A DNA stretch of 64,000 nucleotides, taken from NCBI GenBank assembly GCA_947085045.1, contig CAMTUU010000007.1:72318-136317 (forward strand), in the 5' to 3' direction. This stretch comes from Pseudolysinimonas_A sp947085045 (lineage in GTDB: Bacteria > Actinomycetota > Actinomycetes > Actinomycetales > Microbacteriaceae). A model generated the notes under the pieces. The model searched no databases. It saw only the letters and a program-made list of their open reading frames with translations, and was not told where the DNA came from. Below are positions 33,968 through 42,208 of the stretch, piece by piece (the first letter of the stretch is position 1; each line of letters starts with the position of its first letter). The translations under genes were made by a program, and so were the position numbers.

Positions 33968-35243
33968 ATCCTACGAGACCGAACGGGGCAGGAGGTATCG
34001 AGCGCGATGGCGCGACCTCGATCGGCGCTCGAAGGAGCGGGGCGGCTTCCGCACGAAGCGCGAGGCCGAGCTGTTTCTTGCCAAGACAGAGGTCGACATG
34101 GCGTCAGGACAGTACGTCGACCCGGCGTCCTCGAAAGCCACGCTCGGCGACCTGGGACGCGAATGGCTTGCGAATCGACCCCACCTCAAGCCGTCGTCTC
34201 TTTACTCTCTCGAAGTCGCGTGGCGCGTTCACGTTGAGCCGGAGTGGGGGTCGCGCCGCATCGGGACCATTCGTCACTCTGAGGTTCAGGCTTGGGTCTC
34301 TCGGCTCTCTGCGGGCAACGTGATCGACAAGCGCAAGAGCGCGACTGTCGTGAAGCGGGCGTACGGCGTCCTGGCCGGGGTGCTCGACAACGCAGTGAAG
34401 GATCGGCGCATCGCGATCAATCCCGCGCGTGGTGTCACCCTGCCGCGCAAGGTCAGGAGGGCTCGCGCCTATCTCACACCCGAGCAGGTCGAGCGGCTGG
34501 CACGAGAGGCTGGCACTGACGTGGGTCGCGCGAAGGAGTACCGCGCTGACTACGAACGCCTCGTTCGAGTCCTCGCCGTAACCGGCCTGCGCTGGGGCGA
34601 AGCGATCGGACTTCGGGCGCGCAGCGTCGACCTCAAGCGCCGCCGCATCCGCGTCGAGGAGAACGCCGTCCAGGTCGGGGGAGTGATCGAGGTCGGCACG
34701 CCCAAGTCGCACGAGCCTCGCTCTGTGCCCGTTCCCTCCTACCTGATGGAGACGCTTGAGGCAGCGCTGCGAGGGCGTAAACCGGAGGATCTGATCTTCG
34801 GTAACGGCACGGTCCACCTGTTCCGCCCTCACAGCGAAAGCGGATGGTTCTCCAACGCCATCGCACGCTGCCAGGCGATCGACCCGACGTTCCCGACGCT
34901 GACGATCCACGATCTCCGGCATACCGCCGCCTCGATCGCTGTCTCCTCGGGAGCGAACGTCAAGACCGTCCAGCGGATGCTCGGCCACGCATCGGCGGTC
35001 ATGACGCTCGATACGTACGCCGACCTCTTTGACGACGATCTCGACGCCGCAGCCGAGCGGATCTCCGACTACATCGAGTTGAAGCTGGGGGTCAATCTCG
35101 CGGCGTCTGTGGGGGATCTGTGGGGGATGGACGCCGAACTCGCGCCAGAAACGCAGAGAGGCCCGGAAAACCGGGCCTCTCACTCGTGCGCGGAGGGGGA
35201 CTTGAACCCCCACGCCCTTTCGGGCACTAGCACCTCAAGCTAG
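33954..35243 (+). CDS. int: tyrosine integrase of the element
   Basis: 429 residues. An N-terminal AP2-like arm-binding region (YETERGRRYRARWRDLDRRS), core-binding SAM-like domain, then the catalytic residues Arg213 (TGLRWGE), Lys251, His319-x-x-Arg322 (HDLRHT), His345 (LGHAS) and nucleophile Tyr355 (LDTYADLF). It recombines attP with the 3' end of tRNA-Leu. The last 20 codons cross the attR core into the tRNA gene on the opposite strand; residues 419-429 and the stop are host-encoded in the integrated state. Confidence 0.93.
   Translation: MASVESYETERGRRYRARWRDLDRRSKERGGFRTKREAELFLAKTEVDMASGQYVDPASSKATLGDLGREWLANRPHLKPSSLYSLEVAWRVHVEPEWGSRRIGTIRHSEVQAWVSRLSAGNVIDKRKSATVVKRAYGVLAGVLDNAVKDRRIAINPARGVTLPRKVRRARAYLTPEQVERLAREAGTDVGRAKEYRADYERLVRVLAVTGLRWGEAIGLRARSVDLKRRRIRVEENAVQVGGVIEVGTPKSHEPRSVPVPSYLMETLEAALRGRKPEDLIFGNGTVHLFRPHSESGWFSNAIARCQAIDPTFPTLTIHDLRHTAASIAVSSGANVKTVQRMLGHASAVMTLDTYADLFDDDLDAAAERISDYIELKLGVNLAASVGDLWGMDAELAPETQRGPENRASHSCAEGDLNPHALSGTSTSS
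35157..35180 (-). terminator. element-borne hairpin placed downstream of tRNA-Leu
   Basis: A perfect 10-bp inverted repeat (AGAGGCCCGG, AAAA loop) immediately next to the attR core, inside the integrase coding sequence. After integration it occupies the place of the host tRNA terminator now at 23758-23789. It may end tRNA-Leu transcription before it runs antisense into int. Confidence 0.55.
35181..35207. repeat. attR, 27-bp core within the tRNA-Leu 3' end
   Basis: Exact match to 23791-23817. It contains the discriminator base, the 3' acceptor strand and part of the T arm. The complete tRNA is kept on this side, so integration leaves the tRNA functional. Confidence 0.92.
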
Positions 35244-35269
35244 CGCGTCTGCCATTCCGCCACCCGCGC
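35187..35269 (-). tRNA. tRNA-Leu (anticodon GAG)
   Basis: 83 nt, class II tRNA with a long variable arm. The acceptor stem GCGCGGG pairs with TCCGCGC (one G-U). The anticodon loop reads TTGAGGT (anticodon at 35234-35236), flanked by CTAGC/GCTAG; the variable arm has GCCC-GAAA-GGGC; and the T arm GGGGG-TTCAAGT-CCCCC. Discriminator base A; CCA is not encoded. It is the integration target of the element. Confidence 0.95.
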
Positions 35270-35381
35270 GAGTGCGCCGCCCTGCTGTGAAGAATCACCC
35301 GGACGACCGAGGATAGAGACTAGCACGCAGCTCCGGGCTGCTCCGCCGCGGCCGGCGACCGCCGCCAGCTACTGTCGGAAC

Positions 35382-36689
35382 ATGACGGACGAGCTCGAAG
35401 CCGGTGCTCTCGAACACACGGCCGCCATCGCGCGCGACCTCATCCGCTTCGAGACCGTCAACTGGGGCGGAGGTCGCAGCAAGGGCGAGACCGAGGCCGC
35501 CGAGTACGTCGCCGCGAAGCTCGAGTCGCTCGGGCTGACGCCGCAGCTGTTCGACTCCGAGCCGGGACGCACGAGCGTCGTCGCCCGTGTTCCGGGCCGT
35601 GATCCCGAGCGTCCCGCGATGGTGCTGCACGGTCACCTGGACGTCGTGCCCGCCGATCCGGCGAACTGGAGCGTCGACCCGTTCGAGGGCGTCATCCAGG
35701 ACGGCATGCTGTGGGGCCGCGGGGCGGTCGACATGAAGGACATGGATGCCATGATCCTGACCTCGCTGACCGACATCCTCTCGGCGGGCGAGCTGCCGGC
35801 CCGCGAACTCGTGGTCGCGTTCTTCGCCGACGAGGAGAACGGCGGCGTCTACGGCTCGCACTTCCTCGTCGACGAGCATCCCGAGCTGTTCGCCGGCGCG
35901 ACGGAGGCGGTGAGCGAGGTCGGCGGGTACTCGATCGACCTCGACGGCACCCGTGCGTACCTGCTGCAGACCGGCGAGAAGGCGCTGGTCTGGATTCGGC
36001 TCGTGGCCCGCGGGGGAGCGGCGCATGGCTCCCGGGTGTTCCGCGACAACGCCGTGACGAAACTCGCCGAAGCCGTCGCGAAGCTCGGCCGCGAGGAGTG
36101 GCCCGTGCACTTCACCGCGACGACGCGGGCGCAGCTCGCCCAGCTCGCCGACATCCTCGGCGGCAGCGCCGACGATCCGGATGCCCTCATCCTCTCGGCC
36201 GGCTCGGCGGCGGGGTTCCTGCAGGCCGGCATCCACGTGACGACCAACCCGACGGTGCTCGAGGCCGGCTACAAGCACAACGTCATCCCGGATCGCGCGG
36301 AGGCGCTCATCGACATCCGGCCGTTCCCCGGGCAGGAGGACGAGGTGCTCGCTCGCGTGCGGGAGCTCGTCGGGCCCGAGATCGAGATCGAGATCGTGCA
36401 CCACGACATCGGGCTCGAGGAGGAGTTCTCGGGCGACCTCGTCGACGCGATGATCAGCTCGCTGCACCGCTTCGACCCCGGCGCCCCGGTGCTGCCCTAT
36501 CTGATGAGCGGGGGCACCGACAACAAGGCGCTCGCGAAGCTCGGCATCACCGGATACGGGTTCGCGCCGCTCAAGCTCGGCCCGGAGCTCGACTTCCCGG
36601 CGATGTTCCACGGGGTCGATGAGCGGGTGCCGCTCGAGGCTCTCGTCTTCGGCCGCGGGGTGTTGGCCGACTTCCTCCGCAACTGCTGA
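35382..36689 (+). CDS. M20-family metallopeptidase
   Basis: 435 residues with the two-zinc catalytic set: His in LHGHLDVVP, Asp in GRGAVDMKDMDA, the Glu pair in FFADEENGG, and a final metal-binding His near FHGVDERVP. A dimerisation domain is inserted at about residues 195-310. Members cleave the ends of small peptides or N-acyl amino acids in the cytoplasm (dipeptidases, desuccinylases); the substrate is not evident. It lies 12 bp before uppP. Confidence 0.9.
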   Translation: MTDELEAGALEHTAAIARDLIRFETVNWGGGRSKGETEAAEYVAAKLESLGLTPQLFDSEPGRTSVVARVPGRDPERPAMVLHGHLDVVPADPANWSVDPFEGVIQDGMLWGRGAVDMKDMDAMILTSLTDILSAGELPARELVVAFFADEENGGVYGSHFLVDEHPELFAGATEAVSEVGGYSIDLDGTRAYLLQTGEKALVWIRLVARGGAAHGSRVFRDNAVTKLAEAVAKLGREEWPVHFTATTRAQLAQLADILGGSADDPDALILSAGSAAGFLQAGIHVTTNPTVLEAGYKHNVIPDRAEALIDIRPFPGQEDEVLARVRELVGPEIEIEIVHHDIGLEEEFSGDLVDAMISSLHRFDPGAPVLPYLMSGGTDNKALAKLGITGYGFAPLKLGPELDFPAMFHGVDERVPLEALVFGRGVLADFLRNC

Positions 36690-36701
36690 CACAATCGCCC
36701 G

Positions 36702-37601
36702 GTGGACTTTCTCGAGGCGATCATCCTCGGCCTCATCCAGGGCCTGACGGAGTTCCTGCCGATCTCGTCGAGCGCCCACCTGCGCATCTTCGGCGACCTC
36801 GCCGGCTGGGGCGACCCGGGCGCCACCTTCACCGCGATCACGCAGCTCGGCACCGAGGTCGCGGTGCTCATCTACTTCCGCGCCGACATCTTCCGGATCA
36901 TCGGCAAGTGGTTCCGGTCGTTCGGGGCCAAGGGCGGGGCGCACTCCGCCGGCATCCAGAAGGGCGATCCGGATGTGCGCATGGGCTGGATCATCATCAT
37001 CGGCACCGTCCCGATCGTGCTCGCCGGGTTCTTCCTGCAGGACATCATCCGCACTTCGCTGCGGTCGCTGTGGATCACCGCGATCGTGCTCATCGTGTTC
37101 GGCATCCTGCTCGGACTCGCCGACCGTCTGGGCCGCCGGGTGAAGACTGTGCAGGACGTGACCTACCGCGACGGCCTGCTCATCGGCGTCGCGCAGATGC
37201 TCGCCCTCGTGCCCGGCGTCTCGCGCTCGGGTGCCTCAACGAGTGCTGGCCTGGCGCTCGGCTACGACCGGCCGTCGGCGGCCCGGTTCTCGTTCCTGCT
37301 CGCCGTTCCCGCGGTGTTCGGCTCGGGTCTCTACGAGACCTATACGGCCCTGACCGCCGAGTCGTGCCGTCCTGACCCGAGCCGAGCCGACTACGGGATG
37401 CCGCAGACGATTGTGGCCACCGTCGTCGCCTTCGCGGTCGGACTCGCCGTCATCGCCTTCCTCATGCGCTACATCTCGACGCGGTCGTTCCTCCCGTTCG
37501 TGATCTACCGCGTCGTGCTCGGCGTCGTGCTCATCGCGCTCATCCTCACCGGCGTGCTCGACGCGAGCGCCCCGGCGGCTGTCAACTGCTCCGACGGCTG
37601 A
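36702..37601 (+). CDS. uppP: undecaprenyl-diphosphate phosphatase
   Basis: 299 residues from GTG, about eight membrane spans. Both BacA/UppP motifs are present: the Glu-rich GLIQGLTEFLPISSSAHLRI near the start and PGVSRSGASTSAGLALGY in the second half. It converts undecaprenyl pyrophosphate to the monophosphate, recycling the carrier lipid for peptidoglycan and other wall polymers. Confidence 0.95.
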   Translation: MDFLEAIILGLIQGLTEFLPISSSAHLRIFGDLAGWGDPGATFTAITQLGTEVAVLIYFRADIFRIIGKWFRSFGAKGGAHSAGIQKGDPDVRMGWIIIIGTVPIVLAGFFLQDIIRTSLRSLWITAIVLIVFGILLGLADRLGRRVKTVQDVTYRDGLLIGVAQMLALVPGVSRSGASTSAGLALGYDRPSAARFSFLLAVPAVFGSGLYETYTALTAESCRPDPSRADYGMPQTIVATVVAFAVGLAVIAFLMRYISTRSFLPFVIYRVVLGVVLIALILTGVLDASAPAAVNCSDG

Positions 37602-37660
37602 TTCTCGGTCGCCGGAGGGTGGTTCGGCGGAAGGGAACCCGGCGCGCAAGGGTCCGTCGC

Positions 37661-37680
37661 GTCAGAGAACCCTCTCTGAC
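37661..37680. terminator. hairpin between convergent uppP and PAC2 genes
   Basis: An 8-bp perfect inverted repeat (GTCAGAGA, 4-nt loop, TCTCTGAC) 15 bp beyond the PAC2 stop and 59 bp beyond the uppP stop. It could end transcription from either side; no T tract is clear. Confidence 0.4.
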
Positions 37681-37695
37681 GTTCGGAGGGGAGGG

Positions 37696-38559
37696 TCAGC
37701 CGCGGGCGGTGGGGCCGTCGTCGCGACCGTTGCGGCGACGCAGGTAGCGCTCGAACTCTTCGGCGATCGCATCGCCCGAAGCCTCGGGGGAGTCGACGGT
37801 GTCGCGCGCCGACTCGAGCTGCTTGATGTAGGCGGCCATGTCCTCGTCGTCCTCGGCGAGGGCGTCGATGCCGTCCTCCCAGGCGGAGGCGTCCTCGACG
37901 AGCGAACCGCGGTCGACGACGACATCCACGAACTCCTCGAGACGGTCGAGCAGCGCGAGGGTGGCCTTCGGCGACGGCGAGTTGTGCACATAGTGCGGCA
38001 CGCTCGCCCAGATCGACAGCGTCGGGATGCCGGCCTTCTCGGCGGCGAGGCCGAGCACCGAGAGGATGCCCACGGGCCCCTCGTACGTGGACGCCTCGAG
38101 CTCCCAGAACTGCTGCACGGCGCGGTTGTCGCTGCCGGCGAAGACGGAGATCGGGCGGGTGTGCGGCACGTCGGCGAGCATCGCGCCGAGGAAGACGATG
38201 CCGGTGATGCCGGCGGACTCGACCGCGTCGATGATCTCGCCGCTGAAGGTCTTCCACCCGCGCGAGGGCTCGGTGCCGAGCAGCACGTGCACGCCCGCTC
38301 CGTCGACCGGGGCGGAGAGCGTCACGCTCGGCCACTCCAGCACGCGCTCGCCGTCGTCGTTGGTGGAGACCTCGGGACGGTTGAACTGATAGTCGAAGTA
38401 GTCCTCGGGCTCGACCTCGAGCCGGGTGACGAGACCGAGCTGATCGCACACGGCTCGCACGGCTCCGCTCGCCGCCTCACCGGCGTCGTTCCAGCCTTCG
38501 AAGGCGACGAGGAGCACGGACCCCCCGCGGAACGGGTTCTGATCTCCCGACTCGGCCAT
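37696..38559 (-). CDS. PAC2-family protein (proteasome-assembly-chaperone-like)
   Basis: 287 residues. The PAC2 fold shows in VLLVAFEGWNDAGEAASGAV, the long VILL-type strands, and GIVFLGAMLADVPHTRPISVF. This family is widespread in actinobacteria, named after a eukaryotic proteasome assembly chaperone, with no settled bacterial role. The start MAESGDQ was chosen over an upstream ATG that lacks a ribosome-binding site. A very acidic C-terminal tail (AEDDEDMAAYIKQLES) is typical. Confidence 0.88.
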   Translation of the reverse strand: MAESGDQNPFRGGSVLLVAFEGWNDAGEAASGAVRAVCDQLGLVTRLEVEPEDYFDYQFNRPEVSTNDDGERVLEWPSVTLSAPVDGAGVHVLLGTEPSRGWKTFSGEIIDAVESAGITGIVFLGAMLADVPHTRPISVFAGSDNRAVQQFWELEASTYEGPVGILSVLGLAAEKAGIPTLSIWASVPHYVHNSPSPKATLALLDRLEEFVDVVVDRGSLVEDASAWEDGIDALAEDDEDMAAYIKQLESARDTVDSPEASGDAIAEEFERYLRRRNGRDDGPTARG

Positions 38560-38601
38560 GCCCCCAGGATAGGCCGACCCGCGCACCTAAGCTGGTGCGT
38601 C

Positions 38602-39258
38602 GTGACCTCCGCCACCTCGCCCCGCCCTGCCGCCGTCCTGTGGGACATGGACGGCACCCTCGTCGACACCGAGCCCTACTGGCTGAGTGCCGAGATGGCC
38701 ATGGTGCACGGCGCAGGCGGCGTCTGGACCGAGGAGGACGGCCTGCAGCTCGTCGGCTCGGGCCTTGAGCGTTCCGCCCTCATCCTGCAGTCCCGGGGCG
38801 TCGCGCTCACGGTCGAGGAGATCATCGAGACGCTCACCGAACAGGTGCGGGTGCAGATCGCGGACGCCGTGCCGTGGCGGGCCGGTTCACTCGAACTGCT
38901 GCGCGAGCTGAAGGAGGCCGGCATCCCGACCGCCCTGGTGACGATGTCGCGTCGTCACATGGCTCTGGATGTCGTCGCCTCGCTCGGATTCGAGGGCTTC
39001 GACCTCGTCGTGGCCGGGGATGACGTGGAGAACGCCAAGCCGCACCCCGAGCCCTACCTGCGCGCCGCGGAGGGTCTCGGCGTCGCGATCACCGAGTGCG
39101 TCGCCCTCGAGGACTCCGAGCCCGGAGTCGCCTCCGCCGTCGCCGCGGGCGCGACCGTGTTCGCCCTGCCGCTGCACATCCCGCTGCCGCCGTCGCCCGC
39201 CTACACGCTGCGCGACACGGTGCCGACCCTCGCCGAGCTGACGGCGGTGATGGCGTGA
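38602..39258 (+). CDS. HAD-family phosphatase (beta-phosphoglucomutase-like)
   Basis: 218 residues from GTG. HAD motif I LWDMDGTLVDTEPYW (nucleophile Asp), motif II TALVTMSRR, motif III Lys in ENAKPHPEPYL, and motif IV ALEDSEPG. A helical cap lies between motifs I and II, as in beta-phosphoglucomutase/GpmB-type HADs. It hydrolyses a phosphorylated metabolite; the substrate is unknown. The stop overlaps the trmI start (GTGA). Confidence 0.9.
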   Translation: MTSATSPRPAAVLWDMDGTLVDTEPYWLSAEMAMVHGAGGVWTEEDGLQLVGSGLERSALILQSRGVALTVEEIIETLTEQVRVQIADAVPWRAGSLELLRELKEAGIPTALVTMSRRHMALDVVASLGFEGFDLVVAGDDVENAKPHPEPYLRAAEGLGVAITECVALEDSEPGVASAVAAGATVFALPLHIPLPPSPAYTLRDTVPTLAELTAVMA

Positions 39259-40229
39259 CGTCCCGGGACTTCCAGTTCGGCGACCGGGTGCAGCTCACCG
39301 GGCCGAAGGGACAGCTGCACACCGTCACCCTCACCGAGGGCGGGGGGCTGCACACCCACCGCGGCGTGCTCTGGCACGAGGGGATCGTCGGGCAGCCGGA
39401 GGGCTCGGTGGTCACCGCCTCGAACGGCGACGCCTACCTCGCGCTGCGTCCGCTGCTCGCGGACTACGTCATGTCGATGCCGCGCGGCGCGGCGATCATC
39501 TACCCGAAGGATGCCGCGCAGATCGTCGGCATCGCCGACATCCACCCGGGCGCGACCGTCGTCGAGGCGGGCGTCGGATCCGGGGCGCTGTCGCTCTGGC
39601 TGCTGCGAGCGATCGGATCATCGGGGAAGCTGCTGTCGTTCGAGCGCCGCGAGGAGTTCGCCGACATCGCGCGCGGCAACGTCGCCGGATTCCTCGGCGA
39701 GGTGCCCGCGAACTGGGAGGTCGCACTCGGCGACCTCGCCGAGGAGCTGCCGGCCCGCGGCATCCGCGCCGACCGCGTCATCCTCGACATGCTCGCGCCC
39801 TGGGAGTGCCTCCCCGCGGTGAGCGACGCGCTCGTGGCGGGCGGCGTGCTGCTGTGCTATATCGCGACCGTCACCCAGCTCTCGCGGGTCGCCGAGGCGA
39901 TCCGGGCCAGCGGGCTCTACACGCAGCCCCAGTCGAGCGAGACGATCGTGCGCGGCTGGCACGTCGAAGGTCTCGCCGTCCGTCCCGACCACCGCATGGT
40001 CGCCCACACCGGCTTCCTGCTCACCGCCCGGCGCCTCGCGCCCGGAGCCGTGCTGGCGCCGCCGGCGCGCCGTGCGTCGAAGAGCGAGTACAGCGAGGAA
40101 GACCTCGAGGCGTGGACCCCCGGAGCGCTCGGCGAGCACGTGAAGAGCGACAAGCGGATGCGCAAGGTCGCCCGCGATGCGCGCGCCCTCGCGGAGGGGG
40201 TCGGGGCTCCGCTTGACGGCGACTCCTGA
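39255..40229 (+). CDS. trmI: tRNA (adenine-N1)-methyltransferase TrmI
   Basis: 324 residues from GTG. A small N-terminal beta domain is followed by a Rossmann methyltransferase with VVEAGVGSGALSLWLLRA (SAM binding), DMLAPWE, and a C-terminal basic tail. It makes m1A58 in the T loop of tRNAs as a tetramer. In many actinobacteria it precedes the Pup-system genes; here the next gene is the FKBP-like lipoprotein instead. Confidence 0.93.
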   Translation: MTSRDFQFGDRVQLTGPKGQLHTVTLTEGGGLHTHRGVLWHEGIVGQPEGSVVTASNGDAYLALRPLLADYVMSMPRGAAIIYPKDAAQIVGIADIHPGATVVEAGVGSGALSLWLLRAIGSSGKLLSFERREEFADIARGNVAGFLGEVPANWEVALGDLAEELPARGIRADRVILDMLAPWECLPAVSDALVAGGVLLCYIATVTQLSRVAEAIRASGLYTQPQSSETIVRGWHVEGLAVRPDHRMVAHTGFLLTARRLAPGAVLAPPARRASKSEYSEEDLEAWTPGALGEHVKSDKRMRKVARDARALAEGVGAPLDGDS

Positions 40230-40274
40230 GCGCGACGGCAAGTAGAGCCGAGCTTCTCGAATAGACTCTGGGTC

Positions 40275-41216
40275 GTGCGTCGTTCCCCGCTTGCCCGGCC
40301 CCTGGTTGCTCGAACCGCGGCCGCCGCCCTCGCCGCCGTGTTCGTCGCCGGCGCCCTCACCGCGTGCTCGGGCTACTCGATCGACGGCGGGTGCGAGCCC
40401 GCGTTCGAGTCGGGCGGATCGTCGTCGATCGTGACCGCCTCCGGCGACGTCGGCTCCTCGCCGGCCGTCGAGTTCCCGACGCCCCTCATCGCGGACGAGG
40501 TCGAGCGCTCGGTGCTCACCGCCGGCAGCGGCGACCCCGCCGAGCCTGGCGCGGCCGTCGTCTACGACTACGTCTACTTCATCGGTGAGACCGGCGAGGC
40601 GCTGAGCGACAGCACGACCGCGATCTCGACCGCCGACGACCGCAAGCTCGCGCTCGGCGAGGCCCTCGAGTGCGCGAAGGCCGGATCCCGCATCGTGCTC
40701 ACCGGTCCGGCCGAGCAGATCGACGCCCAGTACGCGGGCAACACCGAGACCCTTGTCGCCGTCATCGACGTCACGAGCGTGTTCCTGGCCAAGGCGAACG
40801 GGGTCAACCAGCTTCCGGAAGACGGCATGCCCACCGTCGTCACCGCCGTCGACGGCCAGCCCGGCATCACCCTCACCTATCAGGCCGCCCCGACCGAGGA
40901 GCGCACCGCGCTCATCAAGGCCGGCGGCGGAGCCGTCGCGGAGGACGGCGACCAGGTCGTGCTGCACGTGCGGCTGTGGAGCTGGCCGGATGGCGTCGGC
41001 AGCGCTCCTGTGCTGCAGTCCGGCGACACCTGGGCGGCCGGCACTCCGAGCGTCGTCGACCTCTCCAAGGACGTCGTCACGAACGAGGCGCTCTACCAGG
41101 CCATCGAGGGCACGAAGGTCGGATCGCAGGTGCTCGTCGTCTTGCCGGCCGAGTCCGACGGCGGCGACGCCTCGGTGTTCGTGATCGACGTGCTCGGCAT
41201 CCTCCCGCAGGACTGA
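40275..41216 (+). CDS. FKBP-type peptidyl-prolyl isomerase-like lipoprotein
   Basis: 313 residues from GTG. Lipobox LTAC near residue 33, so it is anchored outside. The mature part has two FKBP-like halves: TYQAAPTEERTALIKAGGGAVAEDGDQVVLHVRLWSW and the closing segment YQAIEGTKVGSQVLVVLPAE. It probably helps folding of exported proteins. It sits 14 bp before pafB, an arrangement frequent in this group. Confidence 0.8.
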   Translation: MRRSPLARPLVARTAAAALAAVFVAGALTACSGYSIDGGCEPAFESGGSSSIVTASGDVGSSPAVEFPTPLIADEVERSVLTAGSGDPAEPGAAVVYDYVYFIGETGEALSDSTTAISTADDRKLALGEALECAKAGSRIVLTGPAEQIDAQYAGNTETLVAVIDVTSVFLAKANGVNQLPEDGMPTVVTAVDGQPGITLTYQAAPTEERTALIKAGGGAVAEDGDQVVLHVRLWSWPDGVGSAPVLQSGDTWAAGTPSVVDLSKDVVTNEALYQAIEGTKVGSQVLVVLPAESDGGDASVFVIDVLGILPQD

Positions 41217-41230
41217 CGATCGGATCCGGT

Positions 41231-42208
41231 ATGACGCAGGCTGCCGTACCGGTCGAGGAGCGGCTGTTCAGCCTCGTGCTCGCTCTGCTCGCGACCGAGA
41301 CCGGGCTCACCAAGAACGAGATCCTGTCGACCGTCCAGGGCTATCACCAGCGCTTCAAGAACGGCGGCGACAACGCCAACCTGGAACGCCAGTTCGAGCG
41401 CGACAAGGACGACATCCGCGATCTCGGCGTGCCGCTCGAGACCCTCGACTCGCCGGGCGACGCGGGCAACAACCAGACGCTGCGCTACCGCATCCCGAAA
41501 GGCGCCTACCAGCTGCCCTCCGACGTGACGTTCACGTCGGAGGAGACCGCGCTGCTCAACCTCGCCGCGACGGTCTGGCGGGAAGGATCGCTCTCCGGCG
41601 ACTCGCGCCGTGCGCTGCTGAAGCTGCGCTCGCTCGGCGTCACGGCCGACGAGCCGCTGATCGGCTACGCCCCCCGCATCCGCCTGCGCGACGCCGCGTT
41701 CGATCCGCTCGACTCCGCGATCCGCAAGGCGGTGCGCGTGCGCTTCTCCTACCTCAAGCCGGGCGAGGAGAAGGCGACCGAACGGGATGTCGTCCCGCTC
41801 GCCCTCGTGCAGTACCAGGGTCGCTGGCACCTCTCGGCGGAGCGCGACGGTCAACGCCGCATCTACCTCCTGCGCCGCATCATCGGCCCGGTCACCGCGG
41901 GCCGGGCCGCCGATATCCCGGCCGGCGACCTGCCGGCGGAGGCCCTGGCCGACCTCGAACGGGTCTGGGGGCGCAACGTCGCCGAACTCCAGGTCGAACC
42001 CGGATCGGATGCCGCCACCCGCCTGGCCAACCGCGACGGCGCCGAGGTCACCGGCGACCGCGCGGTGCTGCACTTCGTCGACCTCAACATCCTCGCCGAC
42101 GAGCTGAGCGGGTTCGGCCCCGAGGTGCTCGTACTCGCGCCCGGCGAACTGCGCGACGCCGTCGTCACCCGGCTGCGCGGGGTGGTGAGCGCCCATGACG
42201 ACGCCTAA
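41231..42208 (+). CDS. pafB: PafB, WYL-domain transcription factor
   Basis: 325 residues. An N-terminal winged helix (VEERLFSLVLALLATETGLTK), then a WYL domain (VRFSYLKPGEEKATERDVVPL ... GRWHLSAERDGQRRIYLLRR) and a C-terminal WCX segment. With PafC it forms the activator of the LexA-independent DNA-damage response known from mycobacteria. It overlaps pafC by 14 nt, so the two halves are made together. Confidence 0.92.
   Translation: MTQAAVPVEERLFSLVLALLATETGLTKNEILSTVQGYHQRFKNGGDNANLERQFERDKDDIRDLGVPLETLDSPGDAGNNQTLRYRIPKGAYQLPSDVTFTSEETALLNLAATVWREGSLSGDSRRALLKLRSLGVTADEPLIGYAPRIRLRDAAFDPLDSAIRKAVRVRFSYLKPGEEKATERDVVPLALVQYQGRWHLSAERDGQRRIYLLRRIIGPVTAGRAADIPAGDLPAEALADLERVWGRNVAELQVEPGSDAATRLANRDGAEVTGDRAVLHFVDLNILADELSGFGPEVLVLAPGELRDAVVTRLRGVVSAHDDA

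Larger units (their letters stand above)
23791..35207. mobile_element. integrative element of about 11.4 kb in tRNA-Leu(GAG)
   Basis: Bounded by a 27-bp exact direct repeat (23791-23817 and 35181-35207) that includes the 3' end of tRNA-Leu; the distance between copies is 11,390 bp. An integrase gene lies against the right end, with a Xis-like gene, an XRE regulator and a RepA-like helicase behind it. Cargo: an HNH-type nuclease, five membrane-anchored or secreted proteins, an XRE protein, and a Pycsar cyclase/effector pair. The DNA looks less G+C-rich than its flanks. No structural-phage or conjugation genes are recognisable. A satellite-like or helper-dependent element is the best guess. Confidence 0.9.

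Noticed and set aside
23791..35207. Complete prophage
   Set aside because: No capsid, portal, terminase, tail or lysis genes; 11.4 kb is too small for a self-sufficient tailed phage.
35382..36944. Minus-strand open frame over the M20 peptidase
   Set aside because: The plus-strand frame carries the metal-binding motifs; the other is compositionally driven.
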